Shown here one piece after another: positions 1-7,807 of a stretch of 64,000 nt of DNA. The stretch is from Janthinobacterium sp. SUN073 (lineage in GTDB: Bacteria > Pseudomonadota > Gammaproteobacteria > Burkholderiales > Burkholderiaceae_D). The translations under genes were made by a program, and so were the position numbers. Numbering within the stretch: the first letter of the stretch is position 1; each line of letters opens with the position of its first letter. The stretch lies in contig NZ_JAPUBT010000006.1 of assembly GCF_030397665.1 (NCBI RefSeq), positions 1 to 64,000 on the forward strand, in the 5' to 3' direction. The notes under the pieces were generated by a model. The model saw only the letters and a program-made list of their open reading frames with translations. It ran no database searches and had not been told where the DNA came from.

Positions 1-273
1 GCGTAGCGCCTATTTCATTATTTCTTGTGAACATTTGATATTTTAAGTTAGACGCCAATCCGAAGATTGACGCTGCACTTACATCAAATGCCCACACTTA
101 TCGACTGTTAATTGTTAAAGAACGGTATTCGGTACTGCTTTCGCGCTATCGACAAAGCGTTGTGTTTGTCAGCTGCGAAGAAGAAAGAGTATGAAGCTTT
201 TTCAGAATTTCGTCAACCTTCTTTTTTACCCGCCTCACTCAGCATTTGCATGCATCGTTCAGCGAGGGGGCGA
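1..273 (-). other. 16S rRNA operon leader (minus strand), 16S gene off the left edge
   Basis: Read on the minus strand, this stretch follows a strong promoter and has the usual layout of a proteobacterial rRNA leader. A boxB-like perfect hairpin (GACAAA at 151-156 with TTTGTC at 165-170) is followed by a boxA-like element (GTTCTTTAACAAT, about 112-124). In ribosomal antitermination the Nus factors bind boxA and load on RNA polymerase. No 16S sequence is recognisable, so the gene must begin left of base 1. An open frame on the plus strand at 112-390 is not credible here. The order boxB-boxA is seen directly; the assignment as rRNA leader is inference from that order and the promoter type. Confidence 0.8.
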
Positions 274-302
274 ATTATAGCCCTGCCCCGCACGCCCCGC
301 AA
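274..302 (-). promoter_or_regulatory. rRNA P1-type promoter
   Basis: On the minus strand a TTGCGG -35 box (297-302) is followed by a 17-base spacer and a perfect TATAAT -10 box (274-279). The discriminator after the -10 is very GC rich (TCGCCCCCTCGC), as in stringently controlled rRNA promoters. An A-rich stretch (GGAAAAATAG) lies upstream in the place of an UP element. Confidence 0.8.
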
Positions 303-495
303 GGGCTATTTTTCCACCCTCACCGCCCAGCAAGCATTGTCTTCACTTCAAGCGCCTTTTTGTGCAGCCTGTCGCAATCGGCTGGCGTAGTTCGTGGTCT
401 TTAGGCACAGTGGCAATATCAGACTCTGACGCTACTCAACAAGGGGTTAAACTTGCCCGCTGCGTCGATTAACTCTTGTACTTGAAAGTGCCCCC

Positions 496-1788
496 ATGCT
501 TCCGATTTCCAGCCTGCCCCAATTGTTGAAAACCATCCTCGCTTGGGTGCAACGGGCATTCGACGCGACGACAACCTGGGTTACCCAACTGTCTTGGTGG
601 AAATTTTTCCTGTTCGCGGCGCTGGCCCTGATCGCCGGCTCCATTTTGCAAGATGAGCTGTTCTCGTCCAGCCCGGACGAAGAAGTGGTCATCAAGTCGC
701 ATAAACGCAGCAGCAAGGGCACGGGCGAAACCAATATCCTGATCGACGATACCGGCATCCATTTCAATCCCCGCAACAGCAAGAACCGGCGCAGCAGCGC
801 GGCCGATGCAGCCAGCGATCCAGCCGATGCCGCCGAGGCGGACGTCCAAGCCAGTGCCGTACCGCCTGAGCCGCCTCAACCACCGGCCGCTCCAGCCAAA
901 CCCAGCTATCCCGTGACCACCAATGCTTCGGGGGAAGAAGTCCATATTGAATTGCCACCACAAATCGGCGAAGAGCTGTCGAATGCCATCGAAGAAGCGG
1001 TCGATGATGCTGCGGAGCAAAAAGTGTCGCGCTACCACCAGCAAGCGTCGACCTGGTTCAAGAGTTTTGTGTCTTTGCTGGTGTTGGCCCTGTTCGCCAT
1101 GAAAGCCCTGGTTGGCGGCAAAAAACGTGCCGAAGCGGAAACTGTCACGGCGAATGAGGCAGCCGAACGGGAATCCATGCAGCGCCAGCTCAGCGAAGCG
1201 AAGATGCAGATGATGCAGGCGCAAGTCGAGCCGCACTTCCTGTTCAACACACTCGCCTCCGTCGAACACCTGATCCAGGTCGACCCGCCGCGCGCTGCCA
1301 AGATGCAGCGCAGCCTGATCCAGTATCTGCGCGCCGTGCTGCCGCAAATGCGCGACAACGCCCTGATTACCAACCTGGGCCGCGAAGCGGACATGGTGCA
1401 AGCGTACTTGAACCTGCTGAAAATGCGCATGGAAGAACGCCTGACCGTCGATTTCCAGATTCCAGATGGCCTGCGCAGCGCCGCGTTCCCGCCCATGATG
1501 CTGCAATCGATGGTGGAAAATGCCATCAAGCATGGCCTGGAAGTCAAGCCGGAAGGCGGCACCCTGCGCATCGTGGCGGAAGTGGCGCACAGCAAGCTGC
1601 GCGTTATCGTCACCGATGACGGCCTGGGCTTTGGCGTGGTGCCCAGCGATGGCACGGGACTGGGTTTGCCCACCATCCGCGAACGCCTGAAGCTGCTGCA
1701 TGGCGACCAGGGCAGCCTGACCATCACGCCCAACCAGCCCAGCGGTGTATGCGCCGTGATCGAAGTGCCATATCAGCTGTCTAAATAA
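496..1788 (+). CDS. LytS/YehU-type sensor histidine kinase
   Basis: A 430-residue inner-membrane sensor kinase of the His_kinase (PF06580) family. A membrane segment lies at about residues 34-52 and a second at about 189-207; they are separated by a proline/alanine-rich region (about 110-140). The phospho-acceptor box QVEPHFLFNTL puts the histidine at residue 247. The N box ENAIKHG is at 341-347, and the glycine-rich ATP lid DDGLGFG...GTGLGLPTIRERL is at about 374-398. The LytTR response regulator 63 bases downstream is its evident partner. The signal it senses is unknown. The start ATG has only a weak ribosome binding site, but no better start keeps the first membrane segment. Confidence 0.9.
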   Translation: MLPISSLPQLLKTILAWVQRAFDATTTWVTQLSWWKFFLFAALALIAGSILQDELFSSSPDEEVVIKSHKRSSKGTGETNILIDDTGIHFNPRNSKNRRSSAADAASDPADAAEADVQASAVPPEPPQPPAAPAKPSYPVTTNASGEEVHIELPPQIGEELSNAIEEAVDDAAEQKVSRYHQQASTWFKSFVSLLVLALFAMKALVGGKKRAEAETVTANEAAERESMQRQLSEAKMQMMQAQVEPHFLFNTLASVEHLIQVDPPRAAKMQRSLIQYLRAVLPQMRDNALITNLGREADMVQAYLNLLKMRMEERLTVDFQIPDGLRSAAFPPMMLQSMVENAIKHGLEVKPEGGTLRIVAEVAHSKLRVIVTDDGLGFGVVPSDGTGLGLPTIRERLKLLHGDQGSLTITPNQPSGVCAVIEVPYQLSK

Positions 1789-1851
1789 GACAGTTGATAA
1801 AAACGCTAAATCATTGAATAATCAATCTTCGCCTGTTCACACTTGAGACCT

Positions 1852-2610
1852 ATGCCTACCGCTATTATTGCCGACGACGAAAGACTGATGCGCGACCAGC
1901 TGCGCCTGCGCCTGGGCCAGGCCTGGCCCGAACTGGAAATCATCGGCGAAGCCAAGAATGGCGACGAAGCGATCGAACTGGTGGAGCAACTCAGGCCCGA
2001 CTTTGCCTTCCTCGATATCCGCATGCCGGGCAAGACGGGCATGGAGGCGGCGCAAGTAATTGGCAGCAAGACGCATATCGTCTTTGTCACGGCCTACGAC
2101 ACCCACGCCGTCGAAGCCTTCGAGCGGGGCGCCGTCGATTATGTGCTCAAGCCGCCCGAGCATGAGCGCTTGCTGGTGACGGTGGAGCGCCTGAAAACGC
2201 ACTTGAACAAGCCTGCGCTGGACGTCAACAGCAGCGTGACGGCCATGCTGTCGCAGCTGGCGGAAAAAATCACGGCCAAACCCACCTATTTGCAATGGAT
2301 ACAGGCCAGCATCGGCCAGGACTTGCGCATGATCCCGGTGGAAGAGATTTTATTTTTCCGTTCGGACGAGAAATACACCTGCGTGCAAACCGCCAAGTAC
2401 GAGGCGCTGATCCGCAAGCCCGTGCGCGATCTGGCCGAAGAGCTCGATCCTGCACTGTTCTGGCAAATCCACCGTGCTACCCTGGTCAACGTGAATGCCA
2501 TCGAAGGCGTGACGCGCGACATCCGCGGCCGCCACCTGGTACTCATCAAAGGCAAATCCGACAAGCTCGAAGTGAGCCGCAGCTTCTTGCACCTGTTCAA
2601 GCAAATGTAA
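1852..2610 (+). CDS. LytTR-family response regulator
   Basis: A 252-residue two-component response regulator. The receiver domain has the acidic pocket ADDE (residues 7-10), the phosphorylation site D55 in FLDIRMPG, a T in VFVTAYD and a conserved K in YVLKPP. A LytTR DNA-binding domain fills about residues 140-252 (motifs ILFFRSDEKYTCV and FWQIHRATLVNVNAIEG). An in-frame TTG lies nine bases upstream, but ATG at 1852 gives the usual receiver N-terminus. It lies 63 bases after the LytS-type kinase and is presumably phosphorylated by it. Its target genes cannot be read from the sequence. Confidence 0.9.
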   Translation: MPTAIIADDERLMRDQLRLRLGQAWPELEIIGEAKNGDEAIELVEQLRPDFAFLDIRMPGKTGMEAAQVIGSKTHIVFVTAYDTHAVEAFERGAVDYVLKPPEHERLLVTVERLKTHLNKPALDVNSSVTAMLSQLAEKITAKPTYLQWIQASIGQDLRMIPVEEILFFRSDEKYTCVQTAKYEALIRKPVRDLAEELDPALFWQIHRATLVNVNAIEGVTRDIRGRHLVLIKGKSDKLEVSRSFLHLFKQM

Positions 2611-2775
2611 GTCGCGCGCCGCCGCCCGGCCCATGCCGGCGCGGCGCCTTGATCTCTTCCACCCCCCTTCCTGCGCCACATCAAGCCGCGCCGCCCCAGC
2701 AGGCATAGGCTACATGAAGTCCAACGCTCCATCGCTGTCTTGCCTGCCTTCGTACACGTTCGCAAGGAGAAGCCC

Positions 2776-3957
2776 ATGCCCGACCGAGGCAGTCCCACAC
2801 TGCTGCGCATCCTGCCGCTGGGCATGGCGGCGGCGCTATTGCTGTGCTTGTTTCCTCCGCTGAAAGCCCGCCGGCAAAGACAGGCGCGCGGGCAAGCCAT
2901 CATCGACAGCGCCAGCGACGCCATCATCAGCATCGATAGCGGGCAATTCATCCTGCTTGCGAACGCGGCGGCAGCCAGATTGTTCGACGACACGCCGGAC
3001 GGCATGCGCGGCAGGCACCTCGGCCACTACATCCTGCGCGACTTGCGCAGCCTGGGCAGGCACGAGGGCGATCCGCCGTTTGGCGACATCAGTCAGGAGC
3101 TGCGCCTGACGGGCCGGCGCGCCACCGACTACACCCTGACGGGACGGCGCAGCGATGGCGCCATGTTTCCCCTCGAAGGCTCGCTCTCGGCCATGCAAGA
3201 AGACGGCCACAGCGTATTTACCATCATCGTGCGCGATATCAGCGCGCGCCAGCAGATGCATGCACAGCTGGCCCGCTCCTTTTCACAATTGCGTGAATTG
3301 TCGAGCGCGCTACAATCCATCCGCGAAGAGGAACGCAAGCATATCGCGCGCGAACTGCATGACGACCTGGGGCAATTGCTGGCCACCCTGCGTGGCGACC
3401 TGACCCTGGTGCGCCAGCACTCGGACACCACCGGCCCCCTGCAAGCGTTGCTGCAGAGCATGGACGGCTTGCTGGTGACGGCCATCACTTCGCTGCGGCG
3501 CATCGCCAGCAACCTGCGTCCGCGCGCGCTCGATGAAGGAGGCTTGTATTTCGCGCTGCAAAAATTGCGCCACGACTTCCTGTTGCGCCGCGCCATCCAT
3601 TTTGACTTGCTGGCCGACGAGGCCGACCTCGTGCTCGACGACGCGCGCAGCACGGCCATCTACCGCATCGTGCAAGAAGCGCTGACGAATATCGCGCGCC
3701 ATGCCGAGGCAAGCCACATCACCATCGCCCTGCACCGCATCGATTCCTCGCTGGCGATCACCATTCAGGATGACGGCCGCGGCATTGCCGAACATGACCT
3801 GGAAAAAGCCACGGCCCTGGGACTGCTGGGTATGCGCGAACGGGTGTGGGGCTTGAACGGCAGCATTCATATCGGCGCCGATAACGAACTGGGCGGCACA
3901 CGCATCGAAATCTCGCTGCCCATGCAGGCGGAAGTGATGGAAACAGCCACGTCATAA
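2776..3957 (+). CDS. PAS-domain sensor histidine kinase, NarX/DegS-like (HisKA_3)
   Basis: A 393-residue kinase. One membrane segment lies at about residues 10-29, then a PAS domain at about 38-165, a HisKA_3 dimerisation box RKHIARELHDDLGQ with the histidine at 195, and a HATPase domain with N box EALTNIARHAEA and lid DDGRGI...GLLGMRERV. The start at ATG 2776 is chosen because AAGGAGA lies five bases upstream; a TTG at 2740 would extend it but has no such site. HisKA_3 kinases normally pair with NarL/FixJ regulators, and none is encoded here, so it looks like an orphan. The following terminator isolates it from the porin. Confidence 0.88.
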   Translation: MPDRGSPTLLRILPLGMAAALLLCLFPPLKARRQRQARGQAIIDSASDAIISIDSGQFILLANAAAARLFDDTPDGMRGRHLGHYILRDLRSLGRHEGDPPFGDISQELRLTGRRATDYTLTGRRSDGAMFPLEGSLSAMQEDGHSVFTIIVRDISARQQMHAQLARSFSQLRELSSALQSIREEERKHIARELHDDLGQLLATLRGDLTLVRQHSDTTGPLQALLQSMDGLLVTAITSLRRIASNLRPRALDEGGLYFALQKLRHDFLLRRAIHFDLLADEADLVLDDARSTAIYRIVQEALTNIARHAEASHITIALHRIDSSLAITIQDDGRGIAEHDLEKATALGLLGMRERVWGLNGSIHIGADNELGGTRIEISLPMQAEVMETATS

Positions 3958-3958
3958 C

Positions 3959-3985
3959 GAAAAAAGGCGCCCGCAGGCGCCTTTG
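3959..3985. terminator. Bidirectional intrinsic terminator between kinase and porin
   Basis: Perfect 9-base-pair stem AAAGGCGCC/GGCGCCTTT with loop CGCA. A run of A on the left gives a U tract for minus-strand transcripts (porin), and TTT on the right serves the plus strand more weakly. It sits between two convergent stop codons. Confidence 0.85.
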
Positions 3986-4008
3986 TCATCCATCACATCA
4001 ACGGATGC

Positions 4009-4956
4009 TTAGAATTTGTGTGCGATACCAACTTGGTACGAAGTCAGCGACTTGACGCGCTCGCGGCCAGCGTAAGCGTACACGTCGGTACGCTTCGACA
4101 GGTGGTAGTCGTAGCCGACGCCGAATTCCTTGATGGTGTCCTGATCCTTGACCTTGTTGTTGCTTTGCTCTTGCTTGCCATACGACACTTTGGCATCGCC
4201 GCCGCCAACCGTGTAGTTCAGGCCGATCAGGTAGGACTTGAATTCGCCGTTGGCAGCCACCTTGGTGTCGCCTTTCGAGTAGGCGGCCGTGATCTTGGCT
4301 GGGCCGAATTTATAGCCGCCACCGATGGACCACAGGTCAGGCTTGGCGGCCGTCGCCGTTGCTTGCACGGCTTTTTCGTAGCCGGCGTGCAAGCTGATCG
4401 GGCCATTGTCGTAGGTTGCCAGGCCGATGACGCCTGCGTCAGCGCTGTTGACTTCGCTCAGCACGTATTGCAGGCTGCCCACGAAACCTTCAAAGCTCGG
4501 GCTGTTGTAGGTCACAGCGTTGTTCACGCGCGACGAGCCGACGCCCGAACGCAGCAGGGTTTCATTGTTCTTGCCAACCACGCCGTAGGTGTTGAATGGG
4601 TCGACGCGGGCGATGGTGCCATCGACCAGATTCTTGGTGCGGCCCAGGATGGCAGTACCGAAAGCGCCTTTCAAGCCCACATACGCTTGACGGTCGAACA
4701 ACACGCCCTTTTGCGCGCCGGTGTCGGCCAGGAATTCACTTTCCAGGTTGAAAATTGCGGACAGGCCGCCACCCAGATCTTCCGTACCCTTGAAACCGAG
4801 GCGCGACGCATTGTTTTCGCGTTGTACCGTCGGCTGGCCAGTGGTCTTGGCAATACCGAGGTCAACCAGGCCATACACGGTGACGTTCGATTGTGCTTGC
4901 GCCGTCGCTGCTGCGAAGGTGCCGATGATCAATGCTGCCAGAGTAATTTTTTTCAC
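4009..4956 (-). CDS. General outer-membrane porin (Gram-negative porin family)
   Basis: A 315-residue trimeric-type porin of the Burkholderiales Porin_4/OmpC-like group. It has an N-terminal signal peptide (cleavage after about residue 21, AQAQ) and the typical first strand SNVTVYGLVDLGI. Other family features are the motif SRLGFKGTEDLGGGLSAIF and a C-terminal aromatic residue (HKF) needed for outer-membrane assembly. The start codon is GTG: no ATG in frame precedes the signal peptide and GAGAATCTC lies upstream. It is transcribed alone and ends at the terminator at 3959-3985. It would provide diffusion of small hydrophilic solutes; its specificity is not predictable. Confidence 0.93.
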   Translation of the reverse strand: MKKITLAALIIGTFAAATAQAQSNVTVYGLVDLGIAKTTGQPTVQRENNASRLGFKGTEDLGGGLSAIFNLESEFLADTGAQKGVLFDRQAYVGLKGAFGTAILGRTKNLVDGTIARVDPFNTYGVVGKNNETLLRSGVGSSRVNNAVTYNSPSFEGFVGSLQYVLSEVNSADAGVIGLATYDNGPISLHAGYEKAVQATATAAKPDLWSIGGGYKFGPAKITAAYSKGDTKVAANGEFKSYLIGLNYTVGGGDAKVSYGKQEQSNNKVKDQDTIKEFGVGYDYHLSKRTDVYAYAGRERVKSLTSYQVGIAHKF

Positions 4957-5108
4957 TTGAGATTCTCTACATTAGGTTGGACAAGTTGAGCTGCTGCTGA
5001 GCTGCTTAGCTGCTGAACCGAATCATGCCCACGAAATACTTCAACAATATGACATCGACAAGTTGTTGCTTTTTAGCACAACGCCGTGTCACATAAAAAC
5101 AACAGGCG

Positions 5109-5135
5109 AAAAAAAACCGCCCGCAGGCGGTTTAT
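5109..5135 (-). terminator. Intrinsic terminator after the methyltransferase gene
   Basis: Stem AAACCGCC/GGCGGTTT (5114-5121 and 5126-5133) with loop CGCA. An eight-base A run on the left gives a U tract on the minus strand. It follows the stop codon of the methyltransferase at 5151. Confidence 0.85.
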
Positions 5136-5150
5136 CTTGTCGTGCCGGCC

Positions 5151-5801
5151 TTACTTCAGGCGGCAGCTCAGCAGCCAGTAGTATTCCAGGCGCTTCATGC
5201 GGATTTCACGGGCCGAGTGGGCAAACTTCTTGCGCAGATGACTATCCGACGGGAAATTCTTCAGCACTTCATAGCGCTCGCCCGCATCCGTCGTGCGGAA
5301 CTGGTGGGTATTGCCCAGCAAGTCAGTGCGCGCGATGACCGTGCTGCTGCCATCGACATAGGAATTGTCAATCAGCACCAGCAGGATATCCTTGCCCAGC
5401 TTGTTGCGCAATTGCTTCAGGTATTTGTCCTGGTCTTCGCGCTTGACGTGCGACCACCAGAAACCGGCAAACACGGCCGTGAACTTGCCCAGCAGATCAT
5501 CGGGCAAGTTGAATGCGTCGAGCTTGGCGAAGGTGACGTTGTCGGGCAAGCCGCGGGCCTGGGCCAGCGCCAGCATTTCATCGTTGATATCGGTGGCCAG
5601 TACGGACTCGGCCGACTCGGCGACCACGTCCGTCCAGTAGCCGGTACCACAGGCCAGTTCCAGCACGGTGTGGCCTTCCAGCACGTCGGCAACCTTGTCG
5701 CGCAACACTTCCAGGTCTTCCTGGCGTTCGGGCTTGTCATAGACGCGCTCGTATTGCTGCGCGATGGTGGCGTAATATTTGGCAAGCTGATCGGTAATCA
5801 T
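5151..5801 (-). CDS. Class I SAM-dependent methyltransferase
   Basis: A 216-residue Rossmann-fold methyltransferase. Motif I is VLELACGTGYWT (about residues 48-59), and an acidic residue follows the next strand (VLATDIND). The substrate is not recognisable. The ATG at 5801 is chosen because a purine-rich AGAAGAGAAG precedes it; an upstream in-frame start at 5837 would add a poorly conserved dozen residues. It stands alone between cysB, in the same direction, and its own terminator. The charged C-terminal part (REIRMKRLEYYWLLSCRLK) has no obvious meaning. Confidence 0.8.
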   Translation of the reverse strand: MITDQLAKYYATIAQQYERVYDKPERQEDLEVLRDKVADVLEGHTVLELACGTGYWTDVVAESAESVLATDINDEMLALAQARGLPDNVTFAKLDAFNLPDDLLGKFTAVFAGFWWSHVKREDQDKYLKQLRNKLGKDILLVLIDNSYVDGSSTVIARTDLLGNTHQFRTTDAGERYEVLKNFPSDSHLRKKFAHSAREIRMKRLEYYWLLSCRLK

Positions 5802-5862
5802 TGTTTCTTCTCTTCTTAAATAATCTTGGCCAGGCACATCGCCCGGCCGACTTCATGCATTG

Positions 5863-6804
5863 TTATAGTTCGTAGTGCTCTTTATCTCCGCTCATCGCCT
5901 GCTCAATGAGCTTGCGGTTCAGGGTCGGCGTCAGCAACTCGATAAAGGTATAAATATAGCTGCGCAAATACGCGCCCTGCTTGACGGCCACGCGCGACAC
6001 ATTCATGCCGAACAGGTGGCCGACAGGGATGGAGCGCAAGCCTTTGTCGCGTTCGGCATCAAAGGCCATACCCGCTATGATACCAATCCCCATGCCCAAC
6101 TCGACATAAGTCTTGATGACGTCGGCATCGATGGCTTCCAGCAAGATGTCCGGTTTCAGGCCGCGCAGCACGAAAGCGTGGTCGATCTTGTTGCGTCCGG
6201 CAAACGCGCTGTCATAGGTAATCAGGGGGAAAGCGGCGATTTCTTCCAGGGTCACGGACTTCGATTTGAGCAGCGGATGGTCGACCGGCACCACCACCAC
6301 GTGCTCCCATTGATAGCAGGGCAAGGTAATCAGGCCATCGATGGCGGCGATCGATTCCGTGGCGATGGCAAGATCGGCCTGGTCGCGCTGCACCATCTCG
6401 GCGATCTGGCGTGGGTTGCCTTGCAGCAAAGATAAGCGTACCTTGGGGAACTTCAGCATGAAGGCTTGCACCACCTTGGGCAAGGTGTAGCGCGCCTGCG
6501 TATGCGTGGTGGCAATGGTAAAGCTGCCGCTGTCCTGCGCCGCGAATTCCTTGCCGATGCGCTTCATGCTGTCGATTTCCTGCATGATCAGCTCGACCGA
6601 TTCCAGCACCAGGCGGCCCGGCTCCGTCAAGCCGCGGATGCGCTTGCCGTGGCGTGTAAAAATATCCACGCCCAACTCTTCCTCCAGCTCGATGATGGCT
6701 TTCGATACGCCCGGTTGCGACGTAAACAAGGCCTTGGCGGCGTCCGTCAGGTTATAGTTCTGACGGACCGCTTCGCGCACGAAGCGCAGTTGATGGAGAT
6801 TCAT
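5863..6804 (-). CDS. cysB: LysR-family regulator CysB
   Basis: A 313-residue LysR-type regulator. It has an N-terminal winged helix-turn-helix (residues 1-60, LTDAAKALFTSQPGVSKAIIELEEELG) and a long effector domain. Start MNLHQLRFVREA and ATTHTQARYTLP in the effector domain are typical of CysB. In enterobacteria CysB activates sulfate assimilation genes, with N-acetylserine as co-inducer and sulfide/thiosulfate as anti-inducers. Its divergent placement next to the cys operon starting at 6965 strongly supports this identity. The related alkanesulfonate regulator Cbl is a less likely alternative. Confidence 0.9.
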   Translation of the reverse strand: MNLHQLRFVREAVRQNYNLTDAAKALFTSQPGVSKAIIELEEELGVDIFTRHGKRIRGLTEPGRLVLESVELIMQEIDSMKRIGKEFAAQDSGSFTIATTHTQARYTLPKVVQAFMLKFPKVRLSLLQGNPRQIAEMVQRDQADLAIATESIAAIDGLITLPCYQWEHVVVVPVDHPLLKSKSVTLEEIAAFPLITYDSAFAGRNKIDHAFVLRGLKPDILLEAIDADVIKTYVELGMGIGIIAGMAFDAERDKGLRSIPVGHLFGMNVSRVAVKQGAYLRSYIYTFIELLTPTLNRKLIEQAMSGDKEHYEL

Positions 6805-6869
6805 TGCTGGTTTACCCTAGATTGCCGTAATTTGCCGAGTTTCCGCCCCACCCATGATTTTGCGTTCAT

Positions 6870-6935
6870 GCATATACGCATATCGCATATAAGCAAATGC
6901 GTACTAAGTAGTTTGGAATAAACACTAAGTTTATT
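6870..6935. promoter_or_regulatory. Putative operator region between cysB and the cys operon
   Basis: Two ordered features lie in the 160-base divergent intergenic region. First, the hexamer GCATAT recurs at 6870, 6878 and 6885, with a GCAAAT variant at 6893, so the spacing is 8, 7 and 8 bases. Second, a perfect 7-5-7 inverted repeat AATAAAC-ACTAA-GTTTATT lies at 6917-6935, about 30 bases before the permease start. A dyad here suits a LysR-type regulator such as CysB. Binding itself is inference. Confidence 0.45.
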
Positions 6936-6964
6936 ACTATTGCGGGTACTTTGGGGGTGCAAGC

Positions 6965-7738
6965 ATGACTTTGTCTTATATAGTCTCAGGATTTGCCGTA
7001 GGATTACTCGTAGGAATGACCGGCGTGGGCGGCGGCTCGCTGATGACGCCGCTGTTAACCCTGCTGTTTGGCGTGCCGCCCTCCGTGGCCGTGGGCACCG
7101 ACCTGGCGTTCGCCTCGATCACCAAGAGCGCCGGCACCCTGACGCACCGCCTGCGTGGCACCATCCGCTGGGATATCGTCAAGCGCCTGTGCATCGGCGC
7201 CCTGCCTGCCGCCGTCGTGTCGACCCTGGCGCTGAAATCATTTGGCACCCTGTCGCCGGAAATCGGCCAGATCATCCGTTACTCGATCGCCGGCTCCGTG
7301 CTGCTGACCGTGGTCGCGCTGGTTTTCAAGGGCCGCATGCTCACATGGATCAATGCCCACCCTGAAAAACAATTACAAGGAAACAAGCTTGCCGCAGCGA
7401 CCATCATTTCAGGCGCCGTGCTGGGCACTCTGGTCACGATCTCGTCGATCGGTGCCGGCGCCATCGGCGCCACCTTGCTGGTGATGCTGTATCCACGCAT
7501 GAGTTCGGCAGAAGTGGCGGGCACCGATATCGCCTACGCCGTGCCCCTGACGGCCATCGCCGCCCTGGGCCACTGGTGGCTCGGTTCCATCCATTGGGAA
7601 TTGCTGGCCTCGCTGCTGGTCGGCTCCCTGCCCGGCATCACGCTCGGCTCCTGGGTGGCCCGCTCCGTGCCGGAGAAGTTTTTAAGAGTGCTGCTGGCGA
7701 TGACCTTGACCGGCGTGGCAATAAAGCTAATCTATTAA
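6965..7738 (+). CDS. TSUP (TauE/SafE) family membrane permease, first gene of the cys operon
   Basis: A 257-residue protein of the sulfite exporter TauE/SafE family, with about eight membrane segments. The family-typical first helix contains GLLVGMTGVGGGSLMTPLL, and the second half repeats the pattern (LGTLVTISSIGAGAIGATLL). Members move sulfite, sulfonates or other organic and sulfur-containing anions. Its position between cysB and cysI suggests movement of a sulfur oxyanion linked to sulfate assimilation, either uptake of sulfate/sulfite or relief of sulfite build-up. The direction of transport cannot be told from sequence. A G-rich stretch precedes the ATG but the ribosome binding site is weak. 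Confidence 0.87.
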   Translation: MTLSYIVSGFAVGLLVGMTGVGGGSLMTPLLTLLFGVPPSVAVGTDLAFASITKSAGTLTHRLRGTIRWDIVKRLCIGALPAAVVSTLALKSFGTLSPEIGQIIRYSIAGSVLLTVVALVFKGRMLTWINAHPEKQLQGNKLAAATIISGAVLGTLVTISSIGAGAIGATLLVMLYPRMSSAEVAGTDIAYAVPLTAIAALGHWWLGSIHWELLASLLVGSLPGITLGSWVARSVPEKFLRVLLAMTLTGVAIKLIY

Positions 7739-7807
7739 AGACAAGAGCAGTATCCAGAACATCATCCCAGGCAGTCTTCCAGTACCCCGGCTTTTTTAGG
7801 AATTGAT

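Noticed and set aside
112..390. A 92-codon plus-strand frame across the rRNA leader.
   Set aside because: It covers the promoter, boxA and boxB of the minus-strand rRNA operon and has no family resemblance.
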